64,000 nucleotides of DNA from Camarhynchus parvulus (lineage: Eukaryota; Chordata; Aves; Passeriformes; Thraupidae), in NCBI RefSeq assembly GCF_901933205.1, contig NC_044573.1, positions 47,459,493 to 47,523,492 of the forward strand. The letters are read 5' to 3'. The notes below the pieces were generated by a model. It saw only the letters and a program-made list of their open reading frames with translations. It was not told the DNA's origin and made no database searches. The number at the start of each line of letters is the position of its first letter. Positions within the stretch are counted from its first letter, which is position 1. This document shows, in pieces, positions 53,301 to 64,000 of this stretch. The position numbers and the translations under genes are program-made.

Positions 53301-54561
53301 AGAGAAAGGATGACAGTTGCTTGGTACTGAAGACACTCACAAGGGATCTCTCAGACCCAGATTCAAGCTCTTTTGCAGAATTATACCAAGGATTTCCCAG
53401 GGGTCTGCACTACAATATTTTTATCTCTGTTCCAAAATACTGCTGGACAAGAACATATAGAAAGGAGACTTGCCCTGGACAGTGCACAATCCAGTTATAG
53501 ATCATCTACCTGGGAAATGAAGGAGAAGCTCTTAGTCTAAGTAAGCACTTGAACTATTGGAGTAATAGTTGGATTTCCCAATGTCTTCCTCTCTCCATGG
53601 GAAAAAACAGTCCCACTGGCCCAGGGTAAATACTTACCAGCAAAGCCCAATTCTGTGAAGCATTTTGAAAGGCCAGAATTTTCTGGCAGAAAACATATAT
53701 ATTCCACTGGAAAATTCCCAACCAGCTCTATGGAAAACAGTGCTTGGTTGTAACTGCTCCTAGTTTAACTCAATCAAAGTAAGAGCAAGATCAAACCCTC
53801 AAGACTGCACTTACCATCTTGAGAGCACAACAAATCAGTAAAGGCAGTGTGCTCTGTTATTTATGTGAAAACCACATAAAAGTGTTACTAAGAAATTTAT
53901 TTTCACTGAAACTCTGTTGGCAATGCAGCTGGGAGAGATGTTTTTCAAGATGACTTTTCTGACCACTATGTCAGCACCAGAGGCAGCTGAAGGGTTTGAA
54001 TTGATTAATTGATCCTGTGTTGGTAGACTTCCCTGGTTAATTCTTTTGCTGTACTTTAGGAAGGAGAAAGGAAGAGTGTCTCAGCTTGCTCTAGTCCCCA
54101 AGCTGTAGTAGTTAAAATAATAGCACAACATTGCATGAAAATGTTTTACGAAGGCTTATATAAGTTTGATTTGTCCTTGTGAATCTAAAACAATTTCCAT
54201 TTTTAAAACTAACTAAATTTAACCCAGTATCTCCACACCAATTTAATTTAGATGGATGCCACTTTTCTGTTAAGGAATTGGAATTCAATAGATTAAGGAG
54301 AGAAGAGATTTGATACAGACAGGAAAAGAGATGAAAACTGAAAAGCAGAAAAAGAAAAACAAACTAGGAAGAAGGAGAAGGCATAACAAGAAGATAGATT
54401 AATTAATCTAGAAGAGAAATCTTTTGAGTGCAGAACTGCTGGCCACTTATAGACAGAAAAATGCGGCCACAGGGAGACACTATTGAAGATTCTAGAAACA
54501 GAGCAACATACTTATAGAATTACTGAAAACAACACAAATAAATCCCAGATTTTGATGTTTG

Positions 54562-54664
54562 ACAAACAAACCAAACCAAATATAAAAGAAACCCACCCAT
54601 AACCAAATAAAACCAAAACCATCAACAAACAAACCAAACCAAAACCAAACCAGAAACAAACCAA
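54562..54664. repeat. CAAA/CCAAA-rich simple repeat
   Basis: About 100 bases composed largely of ACAAACAAACC, CCAAACC and AAAACC units, with almost no G or T on the plus strand. It directly follows a purine-rich run. The interrupted units suggest an old, degenerate microsatellite. Confidence 0.75.
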
Positions 54665-56350
54665 TTAAAAATCAGTCTGAGATCATTCCTGTGGGCACTG
54701 CACATGTACCAGTAGCTTTAAGTCCTGTTTCAGGAAGGACCTGATTACATATTTGAGTTATCTAGGTGCTTCCAAGGCTGCAGCAAATTCTACTTTTTCC
54801 TTCTTAATTTCCACAGTGACTCACTTTTTCATCTGTGTTGTCACAATGTTCTCAGAAACTTTGCAATGGACTCAGCTAGGAGCTAAAAAAACCCTCCAAA
54901 GCCCTGAAATTTACTTTTTGTTTTGCCTTGTGACTTTATTTCTGAAGCTTTGTGTTTGTCTTTTAAACTTCTTTCAGTTCTTCATGCCCATGAACAGAGC
55001 TGTCCCAGGGTGCCTCTGCACCTGTGCTGGTTTGGGTGAAGAACATGCAGTAACTGCACAAGAGGTTTAGGTCAGAAGTGGAATTTGGCTGTATAAAAGA
55101 TACGGATGTTTAACCTGAGGGAAAAAAGGCATATTAACTAGGTATTGAGCTTTTGGTTTAGAAAATCAACTTAAACTCTGTAGAGCTTTTTTGCTTTGTA
55201 ACGCTCATGCAGGCTTAACATAGAGATCGAGAATATCTTACTAAAATGATGTAACAAATTGCTAAAAAACTCAGGTAAGCCCTGTTGAGTTTTAAAGGTG
55301 ACAATGATGAGGGAGAAGCTTAACTTTTATATAATATTCTTTCATATTAAGATCTGTATTCTAAGTACATCACATTTGGATCTTTTAAATTACTTTTTTT
55401 TTTTAAATAAAGGTAGAAGAAGAATAAGCAGAAGAGAGAATTAGTTATTAAGTCTGTCAAGACCTAAAGTATTCAAAAGTCCTCTTTTTTTGACAGAGAT
55501 CTACTTAAAGAAACCAACACTGTTAGCCAAAAACCACACTGCAGTTTCTTACACACCACACTAGTTTCATACAGATATCTGAGTTCCCAGATAACTACCA
55601 TAGAGTCAGAGGAAGGTGGATCAGGCTCAATCTTTACTTGCATGGAATTCATGCTCTTGGGCTACAGAGAGTTTTGGCCACCTCCCTGGTCTCTGTAGCA
55701 CACTTTGGGTATTTGGGTCACTTATGTCTCCATTCCCCTCCCTTCTGACCCCCTGTCTAGGAAAAAATAAAATGTACTGAAGTAGCATAAAGACAAAATT
55801 GATCACAGCATAGGTTTTCTACAGTACTACCTCCATCACCAGGACAGATGAAAGTGGTTCTTATGAAAACTGAATCAAAACCAACCTGAGTGACTCAGAG
55901 AAAACTACAGATCCAAAAAACTGGGAATTAATTGAATTTTAATTCCATTGGGAAGCTCAGAAATGTAGGTTTCACTGGTGCTCTTTTATTTTTATTTTTT
56001 AAATTGAGACAAAAATCATCTAAGCTCATATGCAGCCCTATGGTGCTCCTTTAAAGATTAAAAAACAATAAGATAACAAAGAATGGAAATTTTCAGACTG
56101 CTCCTCACAGGGAGATGCTGTTTGAAGTGACAGTTCTCTCTCCCGCTCTGCTGCATCTGAGTTGCTTCTAATTATTAGCAAGGAAAATAACGAGTTCCAC
56201 AGATGTGAATGCAAGTTCATTTTCACCATCAGTTGACTTCTGCAACTTTCACACCAACGCTGAGTTTGAGAACATGGAGAGATTTACACAAATGATGAGT
56301 AAGAGTACTGCTTATAATGCTGAGTATTAAATAGAGCACAGGGATAGCAA

Positions 56351-56356
56351 GGAGGG
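56351..56356. repeat. Target-site duplication, left copy (GGAGGG)
   Basis: GGAGGG precedes the TG start of the intronic solo LTR and recurs at 57149-57154. Confidence 0.75.
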
Positions 56357-56822
56357 TGTTGTGATGTGTGGTGGTGGTGTTCTAAGTTGTATTACAGTCT
56401 GTTTTATAAGTTGTAGTTTTGTTACTCAAAATGGTTCCAGTATTTTATAAGATGGTTCTGTCCCAGACTCCAGACTCCCTGCGCCTGCTCCCTCGTGCAG
56501 TTATCTGTCCGTCACAGGTTTCCATAGTAACTCCCGCCTTTTTGTATCAATTTGCATGTCCATCTACAATCCCCACCTTGTTTTTCTCATTATCTCGAGT
56601 TCCCCTCCCCTGTTACTTTGGCAACCCACCTGCCTGTCATTTTTCTGTCCACTCCCCAGCCCCAGAACCTTCTACCCAGGGCAGAAGGTGATTGGTGCAG
56701 GCAGGATTGTCCCGCCTACATTGTTCCCTCATTTGTTATTGTCTCATGCTCATCATTCTGTTCTGTAATATGATTTGTTTGCTGTGGCGCACTCCTCCCT
56801 TCGGGGGAAATCTATAACTGCT

Positions 56823-56836
56823 CGCCCCTAGGGGCG
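56823..56836. repeat. Perfect 14-bp palindrome in the solo LTR
   Basis: CGCCCCTAGGGGCG is its own reverse complement. It lies just downstream of the TATA-like box, around the expected transcription start of the LTR. Confidence 0.8.
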
Positions 56837-56889
56837 GATCTGTGGGAGTTCGCTGTAGTCTCCCTCTTGACCCGTACCTTTCTCTCCTA

Positions 56890-56895
56890 AATAAA
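56890..56895 (+). terminator. Polyadenylation signal AATAAA of the intronic LTR
   Basis: AATAAA on the plus strand about 75 bp after the TATA-like box. The position fits the R region of the LTR. Confidence 0.7.
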
Positions 56896-56941
56896 CTCTC
56901 CCTGCTGCGGCGAACTGCTGCCTCTCTGCCTTGTACTTGCT

Positions 56942-56963
56942 GCTTTCGCTAGCTAGCGAAAGC
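56942..56963. repeat. Perfect 22-bp palindrome in the solo LTR U5
   Basis: The two halves, GCTTTCGCTAG and CTAGCGAAAGC, are exact complements with no spacer. A further stem, CCTTCAC (56993-56999) with GTGAAGG (57007-57013), follows about 30 bp later. Confidence 0.85.
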
Positions 56964-57148
56964 CGCTTCCCTGCCTTCCAGGGGGACGCAGTCCTTCACC
57001 CCTGCCGTGAAGGAGCTCCCCTAGCCAACCGTTCGCCTCAGTCGCTCCCCGCTCGGAGCGAAGGCTGAAGTGGCCACGCGGCTGGCCCAGCCAGGCTGTG
57101 GCGCGCATTTGTGGAGCGTGCCGGGCTCAGCGACACCGCGCAGCTGCA

Positions 57149-57154
57149 GGAGGG
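57149..57154. repeat. Target-site duplication, right copy (GGAGGG)
   Basis: Exact match to 56351-56356, directly after the CA end of the LTR. Confidence 0.75.
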
Positions 57155-57677
57155 TGCTTTTAAATTGTAGTCATGAGGACTGTCACAATACACTGCCTTA
57201 AAAACTTGTGTTCAGTTCTCAGCTTTCACATACATTCCAGTGGCCTTAGGCAAGTACATGTGATTTACAATCATTTAGACAGAGATTCCTTTTCTAAAAG
57301 GCTACAGTAGCACCTCAGTTTGAACATAGTGCACAGCAACTGCACATCAGGGCGTGAGATCCCTGTACACACGCACATGAGACAGAGAGATGCGAGGAGC
57401 TGCAATGGAGCTTGGTCACTCTGCCACTGCCTGACCTGCCCCAGCAGTATAGGGAGCTGGGCACAGGGCTCCTTCAGAGCAGGAGAGAAGATAATGGGCA
57501 ACATGCCAATATCCATCTGAGGCTTAGAACTAAGGGGTCATTTCCACTTTCTCTACTACACATGAGATGAAAAACTATTACATACCTTACTATTCAGCAG
57601 ACTACAGTCAACCAAGAGAGGATGGCAAAGAGAGGGACATATACAGATAGATGTGTACCTGCAGTCAATCCACTTAC

Positions 57678-58608
57678 TTTGGATTTCCAGCTCCTGGCTT
57701 CTTTCTCCGGAATATGTTGAGGAAAGTGTTGGACTTGCAAGGTGCCTTGCCATCCCCGACATGCATACGCACCACATCTGAGGTGGTGAAGGCACTGCGG
57801 ACGTTCCTCTCAGGCTTGGCTATAATGATGTACATCTTGGGAGTGAACATGCACCCCAGAGCCACTGTCACGCTCAGGCTCACTGCGAAGCAGGTGGTGA
57901 TGATCTTGTAGTTGCTCCCGAAATAGATGGGCACGAAGGCCAGCCAGATGATGCAAGTGGTGTACATGGTGAATGCAATGTACTTGGCCTCATTGAAATT
58001 GGCAGGCACGTTGCGAGTCTTGAAGGCGTAGTACGTGCAGCTCATGATGAGGAGTCCGTTGTAGCCCACAGGAGCCACGACGCCCAGGTTGCTGGTGTTG
58101 CAGATAAGGTAAACTTCCTTAATGCTGGGGTAGGAGAGGATGGGCATGGGGGGCTCCAGGATGATCAGTGTGATCACCAGCGTCAGCTGCACGCTGATCA
58201 GGATGGAGGCGATGACTACCTGGGCCCAGGCGCTCATGAAGCGGGGCTTGCGGGTGCAGATCTTCTTCTTGCTACCCGCCAGGATGCGCGCGATGCGGTT
58301 GGTTTTGGTCACCAGGGCGGAATAGCACATGGCGGAGGAGAGGCCCACCAGGAGGCGCTGGAGGTAGCAGGAGGTCGTGGTGGGTTTAGCTATAAGGGTG
58401 AAAGGGCAGACGTAACCCAGAAAGATGCCAGCCAGGATTATATAGCAGAGCTCGCGGCTGGAGGACTTGACAACAGGGGTGTCTCTGTAGAGCACAAAGA
58501 TAAGGGTGACAAACATGGTGACCAGGATCCCCAGGCAGGAAAAGACCACAGCCACAATAGACTCTATATTGCTCCACTGGAGATACTTTACAGGGATGGG
58601 TTCGCAGC
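57678..58608 (-). CDS. GRM1: GRM1 exon encoding the seven-transmembrane domain of mGluR1
   Basis: This 931-base exon encodes the whole class C GPCR membrane domain of metabotropic glutamate receptor 1, a postsynaptic Gq/11-coupled glutamate receptor. The acceptor (CTGCAG, AG at 58609-58610) precedes GC TGC GAA, giving the CEPIPV linker from the cysteine-rich domain. Seven hydrophobic segments follow: TM1 near SCLGILVT, TM2 near IILAGIFLG, TM3 near LVGLSSAMCYS, TM4 near VIASILISVQL, TM5 near GLLIMSCTYY, TM6 near MYTTCIIWLAF, TM7 near FAVSLSVTVALGCMF. The second intracellular loop (SKKKICTRKPRF), important for Gq coupling, and the FTPKMY end of TM7 are conserved. The juxtamembrane tail keeps SDVVRMHVGDGK and the basic RRKK motif linked to surface trafficking of short isoforms. 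The frame is intact over 309 full codons. The exon ends CCA AA before donor GTAAGT (57672-57677). Tail residues match GRM1 rather than GRM5. Earlier exons lie beyond the window. Confidence 0.97.
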
Positions 58609-61600
58609 CTGCAGTGTACAGAAGAGAAACAGAGTGTTAGAAAGGCAGCTCCTGGAAGAAGCTTTTTTTGCTGGATCTCAGTATAATCCAAGCATTATAG
58701 CATATGTCTATGTGATGTAGATTATTAAAACTGTTTTACAAAGGAGTGAACTGCATGATGGAAAATTTTGGATTAATATGTTCAAAAAACAGCCATCCAT
58801 TTTGGGTGTCCCAAACATTTTCTCATGATGCTGCAACAGGAAATTAGATTTGGAAATATCTGCTTTTAGAGATACCTGATTACAAGCACAGAATACCAAA
58901 GGCATAGCTGGAACAGAATCCAAAGTCACCATCATCTCTTCATTCAGCAGGGAAAGCATTGTTGCAAACAGGTAATTTTTTTACCTTCTCAGATTAATTT
59001 ATTCAATCATTACCACAATCACTATAGTTTGATCTACTACATTTTTTGAGAGTGATTTTATAAATACCATAAATTAATCAGAGGTCTGTGGATGGAAAAG
59101 TAGTTATAAATCCAACATTTTAATGGAACTATATCATAGCACACTTCTGCTTTTTTTCTCTTCACAGTATCTCATTCTTATTTTGTCAAACCCTCTGTTC
59201 ATTGTTTTCCCTCTAAATAATATAATTTAATTCTCTTGGAAGAGTCAAACCCACAGAATATGCATGCTTTTAGATAAAAACTGGAAAGCCTCTCCTTTCT
59301 GAGTAGCACAGATGTGCAAACATACGTATCTGTTAAGACATTACTTAATTGCTCTCTCCCACACTCAAGTTAAAGGAGTCTCTGGATATCTTCCTCACTG
59401 TGCTGAAGTAATACCAGCAATAAACACTATAGAGAAAATAAAATCCTTTGTGTAACAAGATGTTGTGGTTGTGAAGCTGTTATGGGAATCTTTCATTATG
59501 GCATTTTCTACTTTCTGTTCTTGACATAGTAGGTTCAAAATGCTTTTAACGTGTTTCTTTATCCCAAGGGAAGTATCCACAGCCTCTTCTACTTGTTTCC
59601 ATCCTCCTCCAATTTCCCTTGGACACAACTCAGCTTTTCTGCCTTTCCCCCAACTCTCAAGTATCTTTCCTCCCAGTCCCTCACCATCCCTGTCTCTGTT
59701 CACCTGACAGTTCAGGTTTTTTAGCCACCTCTCCACCCAGATATCTTCATTACAAACTGCTGCTCCAGCTTTTCTGGTCCTGGACTGGCTGCTCATGAAC
59801 TCTGCCTGTTCTTGGGCATGGCCAAAAAGAGCAGGGAAAAGATGGTAATGTCAGCAAGCTTGTGAGAGAAGCATATTTTCCTCTAATTTTTGCTGCTAGT
59901 TCTTAACAGGGGCCCTGATGTTGTGATGGGCAAAAGTTGTGCTCAGTCCCTTCCTCCTCAGTGTGGAGTGTATTTGGAGAAACCATATATGAAGAAAAAG
60001 TTTATGAGTCCCACAGTTTTGCCTAATTTATATGCATCTTCCTTATGGTGACAAAAAGTACCGCCAGATATTTCTACTCTAATGCAGATACCTGTACTGT
60101 AATGTAAAGTCCTTCCTTCCAAGTAAGTAAGAAGTAAGACAAGCTATGGATGAGGGTTGAACAGTTTTACTGTAACCTCATTTTGAGAAACAGGAGAAAT
60201 TTTTTTTTTGTTTAAATTAAAAAAAAAATAGCCCAAGGCAAAGTCCTGACATGGAAAATTTCTGCTTGAACTTTTAATGTCTGCCAATGTCATGTGAACT
60301 CAAAGAAGGTTTTGTAATTCCGTACACTTTGTCTCCAAGCTTCCAAGCTGACTTAACTACAGATGATGTTCTTACATATGCCCGTAACATGAAAAACATT
60401 AGAAATTATTGCAATGGCTACCAGAGGTCTTATTTTATAAAGAAAATATTATAAAGAGAAAATTTTATAAAGAAAATTAATTTGCTCAATATGGTCTGTT
60501 CAAGACTCAGGAAATCCATACTTCTAACCAATACTTTTGTGGTGAAATAGGAAGGAAAACCTCTTTATTAGAAGTGTGAACCTTTGGCCATTGGCTTTAG
60601 CAGCCCATACTGGAAGCTGGCTCCTCTATGATTTAATAAAAGACTAAGGATCAGAAGCTCCTGCTCATTGATTAATACAAGTGAAGCTCTTCTCATACAA
60701 GAATCTGGTCAGTCATTGTTGGAAGGGTTAAGTTTCAATATGGACTTTAAGCTTAACAACATCAAGACGTACTCACATTACTCCATTTTAAACTATATGT
60801 TCAGGGGCTTAACCCAGATCCAACATGGTAGTTAAGCCTATCATTTGCTCTAAGCTTATCCCGTGTAAGATTTGCTTAGAAAGGTTTCATTAAACCAGTG
60901 CAATTCCTGTGCACCAGCAAACCCAAGAACCACATATTGTACAAACTGCAAGAAGTTCCCTAGACTGCTTATTACCAGCTAACAGTTGTTGGTTGTCAGC
61001 ACCTGTGAAGGTGGGTCATTTCCCAGCTAGGAGAAAGTGGGCTCTGGAACCCCACGGAGACTGGGGGAGGATACTCAGGAAATTGTACATGCATTTACAA
61101 AACAAAAGAAAACAAAACAGCCCCCTCAACAACTAAACCAAACCTCAAAAAAATCAGAGCAAAAGCTTCACAGTTAAAATTTTCTGGTAAAAGCTGTCTG
61201 GTAGTTTTTATATACTATTTTCCCTGCATTTGTGAATAATTTCCAAGATCAGAACGCTAATCAATTTTTTATATTACTATATTCATAGTGCAAGGACAAT
61301 AAGAGAATCTATGATGTTTTCTGAGGTCATTAACACATCCCAGGTAACTGATGGCCCCAAAATCTTATGATTCTTTTCATAAGACTATAAAACTTCCTTT
61401 CCTATCTTGTTTTATTGCTTATTTAAGATGATTTATGTAAACTGAGTTTACTAGCTTGACATTCATCCATCTTATATTGTGTTCTGGTACTATAAAAGAT
61501 TTCTCTTGGCACAAGGTCTAAGGTACTGCTTTAGTGACTATTTCTCAGGTCTGGTTTTCATCATCTGTGGTGAGAAATCCTTTGTGTCTGCTGAGTCCAT

Positions 61601-64000
61601 TTCACTGCATTCATATTTACGGGAAGCAATCTAAAAAAATTGTGTACATTTAAAAATAAAATTAAAATGTCAGGAAATGATTGCTGAGCCACAGAGACTG
61701 ATTTCAAATGGAGAAAATGAGCACCTTGAAAAGCATGTCTTATGAAATAGGTTAGTATGTGCTTCACATTTCTTAAAAGGATTAAGGGTTTTAGAGCCTC
61801 CATCTGTGATAGAAAATGAGTCTTAAACCACATACATGTTTAGCATTTAAGATTTAAGGCAAAGGGAAAAACAATCTGCACTGTGAGATGTTACCGCCTG
61901 TGTCTAGATGCTATGGTGACTGTCAGGATATGAATACAACACATAAAAATCAAGCTATAAAAACACATTTGATAGGAGTCCTGGCAAGAAAAGAGAATTC
62001 CAAATTAAATCATACCAATGGCGACTCCCACAAAGTTCGAGACAGAGTTTATCTAGATAAATCCCCTTCTTCCAAAGATTAGGATGGCATTAGCTTCCTT
62101 TCACAGCTTTGTACTTTGTAGTATAGTTCAAGTAAATCAATTTTGGGGGTTAAAAAAGAGGGGTTTTTTCTTCAATAAGGCAGACTGAAGAAGCTGTGCG
62201 GGAGCAGACTGCCATTTCAATGTTCTCTAGGAAATAAGTCGATGGCTATGCTGTCATTTGGCTGAGGTTACTGTGATTTCAGAACAGCAGCAGTCCAGTC
62301 TCCTTGCTGAGAAGAAACACAAATCAGCAGGTCATCTACTGATTTCATTAAAAGTTAATAGATTGCAACATGCCCTGGAGTTTTTTTCCAGCGCTGATTC
62401 TTTCCACAACTCTTTTCAGCAGTGCCTGTCATTTTGACATGACCCCTTTTGAGCAACTCTGAGCAGCTGGTAGCTCTGAACCACATTCTTTCAAGTGCAT
62501 ATTGATCTCTCACCAGGTTTTTGTTCTGGCTTCTTTTTAATCAATAGATCCCCTTTTCTTCCCTGAAGAGTAGATACAAGCAATTCTGTGAACCTCCAAG
62601 ACCAGGAAAACCTGTTTGTGTGTGGATATCTGCTTTAAAATTAGCAGATGCTGGTGTCCTAGGAGCAGGAATTAAATATGGGCTTTTCAAATAGTCAGGA
62701 CATTTATGAAAGGTTCTGGGGATTTTTTGTGTCTATTAATACCAGATGTGTTTCTCTGATTTGGGCCCCTACAGAATATATTTTTCTTTAACTCCTCTCC
62801 TTACAACCCACTGACATGAAACCTGAAGGGTCTGAAGATTTCTGTATCCTGACAAATCTGTTTGTCTCTTTAGCTGCATACCAGAGCACGGGCAGGGCAG
62901 GGTGGTGGGAGTGGGAGGTATGGAATACAGACATTTACCCACACATCTGGGACACAACCATAACTTATTTTCCATGGAAAACCAAGTCAGACAATGGGTC
63001 ACATTTACCGGTCTCTTGTGATTAATACTGTATTTTTACCTGGAGAAGTGGCTAGCTTTCCCTCTCACAATACATGCTCTGAGGGCTCATTTGGCTTCAA
63101 TTACTAGCTTGAAGTATCTTATAGAAGAAAATAACTGAAGTTTGAGGATTTTGTCTATGTGCTAAAAGTTGCAGCAATATCTGTCAGCCAGTCATGGTAA
63201 AGGACAAAGATGTGTTAAGTTGCACATTTGATCTTTGGCTAGGTGTTCAGATTGTTTCTGTGACTAGAAATAATGCCCTGCTGAATGCTGACATCCAAGA
63301 TTTGCAGAGGTAACATGGGGCAGAGGTGCCTCTAGTCTTTCATAGTGATAACAAAGCAAATGTTAAGGTCAGGGTGATGCTTCTCAATGTGTTGTAGGTT
63401 TTTTTGGGGGGGTAGTGGTTGCTGCAAAGCCCAGTGCAGAAGTGGAGGTTGACCTTGATTGGTAAAAAATAAACAGAAGGGTGCCAAAGCATGCAACTCA
63501 TCTAAGGCATATACACAAGGGAGGCCTAACTCATTCCAGACAGCTTTTCTCAGGATTTTGTTAAAATTCCTCTTGCTGGTGGGTCCAGTGAGAACAACCT
63601 TCATACCAAACAAGAGTCCAGTAATCAGTTACTGAAGGTCCTGAAATCCCAGATAAAGCGCTACTAATTGCATGGTAAAATGGTCAGAAAAGAGTATCAA
63701 GTCAATATGACAAGAATACACTGAACTCTTGCAACAGTCACTGCTAAATTGCAGCAAATGCTGCTGAGTTCATTAGAGTCTTAACAGCTGTATTAATACT
63801 TGTGCTAAATGAAGGAAAGGAACAGACAGACTATAACATATCTTCTTGGCAGAAATTTTGCTGTCTTTATTGTCTCTTCTGTTGCACTAAGCTGAAAGAG
63901 TCACCCTAAACTGCATTGGAATGTGTGTCCAAATATGTACCTTTAATATCTCTGCATGTTGCCATCTTACTGTCCAGCGCACAGCACTCTCCTCGTGCCC
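58609..64000 (-). other. GRM1 intron upstream of the 7TM exon, continues past the window
   Basis: About 5.4 kb searched for the preceding exon (end of the cysteine-rich domain, CCWICTAC-type motifs); none was found. The longest open frames, 133 codons at 59395-59796 and 93 codons at 63332-63613 (both minus), match no family I know. Simple features are a T-run/A-run pair at about 60200-60229 and a three-copy tandem repeat at 60431-60476. Confidence 0.7.
60431..60476. repeat. Three imperfect tandem copies of a ~16-bp AT-rich unit
   Basis: Units at 60431-60446, 60447-60462 and 60463-60476 follow the pattern TATTTTATAAAGAAAA. Local slippage in an AT-rich intron is likely. Confidence 0.7.

Larger units (their letters stand above)
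56357..57148 (+). mobile_element. Solo LTR of an endogenous retrovirus, 792 bp, antisense in a GRM1 intron
   Basis: The element starts TGTTGTGATG and ends GCAGCTGCA (TG...CA), flanked by 6-bp GGAGGG duplications. The flanks actually match over 8 bp because TG follows both copies. A TATA-like CTATAACT at about 56812-56819 is followed 70-80 bp later by AATAAA (56890-56895), a normal U3/R arrangement for plus-strand transcription. The U5-like part is long (over 200 bp), GC- and CpG-rich and sharply different from the AT-rich intron. It holds several palindromes, listed separately. The 6-bp duplication fits class II (ERVK/alpharetrovirus-like) integration. No internal retroviral genes are attached. 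It is antisense to GRM1, about 530 bp downstream of the 7TM exon donor, so its polyadenylation signal does not threaten the GRM1 transcript. The family name is not assigned. Confidence 0.85.
40853..57677 (-). other. GRM1 intron between the 7TM exon and the 1b exon
   Basis: About 16.8 kb. It starts at a strong donor (GTAAGT, 57672-57677) and ends at the CTTCAG acceptor of the 1b exon. It contains a plus-strand solo LTR (56357-57148), an 11-bp inverted repeat at 44379-44408, A-rich simple sequence at 47317-47353, and a CAAA/CCAAA-rich stretch at 54562-54664 preceded by a purine-rich run (about 54295-54400). GC-richer patches at 45560-45800 and 50560-50820 have short open frames of no recognised family. 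No other exon was found. Confidence 0.7.

Noticed and set aside
57651..58325. Plus-strand frames opposite the GRM1 7TM exon
   Set aside because: Shadows of the real minus-strand coding sequence.
59395..59796. 133-codon open frame on the minus strand in the GRM1 intron
   Set aside because: No recognisable domain, no splice pairing with GRM1 phase, and composition like the flanking intron.
63950..64000. Possible preceding GRM1 exon at the window edge with a GTAAGA on the minus strand
   Set aside because: The encoded residues do not match the end of the cysteine-rich domain and the phase is wrong.
1..64000. CR1 LINE 3' ends, CRISPR arrays, tRNA or rRNA genes
   Set aside because: No CR1 terminal octamer repeats, regular spacer arrays or RNA gene signatures were recognised by eye; a repeat-library search could still find old CR1 or MIR fragments.

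Overview
The window is vertebrate genomic DNA, most likely from a bird and probably a songbird. It is AT-rich and has long introns with consensus splice sites. It carries three solo retroviral LTRs whose layout resembles passerine elements, though the songbird assignment is from memory of such LTRs and was not searched. There are no bacterial-style operons, tRNA or rRNA genes, or CRISPR arrays.

The only clear protein-coding gene is GRM1 (metabotropic glutamate receptor 1), on the minus strand and read from right to left. Its 5' exons lie beyond position 64000. Three exons are present. The large seven-transmembrane exon (57678-58608) is intact. A small alternative exon (40772-40852) encodes the short mGluR1b tail ending in SAHVQL. 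The terminal exon (29484-30319) encodes the long mGluR1a tail with the Homer ligand and the C-terminal PDZ ligand. Exon phases agree: codon split 2+1 at the 57678 donor with both downstream acceptors. The terminal exon carries one extra base near 29620-29631. The last 46 codons of the canonical tail are intact but lie in the shifted frame, so the sequence as given would make a receptor with an aberrant C-terminus.

Positions 1 to about 29180 lie downstream of GRM1 and look intergenic. They hold two solo LTRs in minus orientation (6527-7212 with a 5-bp target duplication, 10089-10658 with a 6-bp duplication), an isolated retroviral pol fragment (RNase H end plus integrase zinc finger, about 23580-23990, minus) and a few short tandem or inverted repeats. 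A third solo LTR (56357-57148, plus strand, 6-bp duplication) lies in the GRM1 intron, antisense to the gene, about 530 bp from the 7TM exon donor. Its R/U5 region is CpG-rich and contains several perfect palindromes.

I found no novel multi-gene system. The observations most worth checking are the frameshift inside the Homer-binding motif, the mGluR1b exon hidden in the intron, the in-frame stop built into the 7TM exon donor, and the palindrome string in the intronic LTR.
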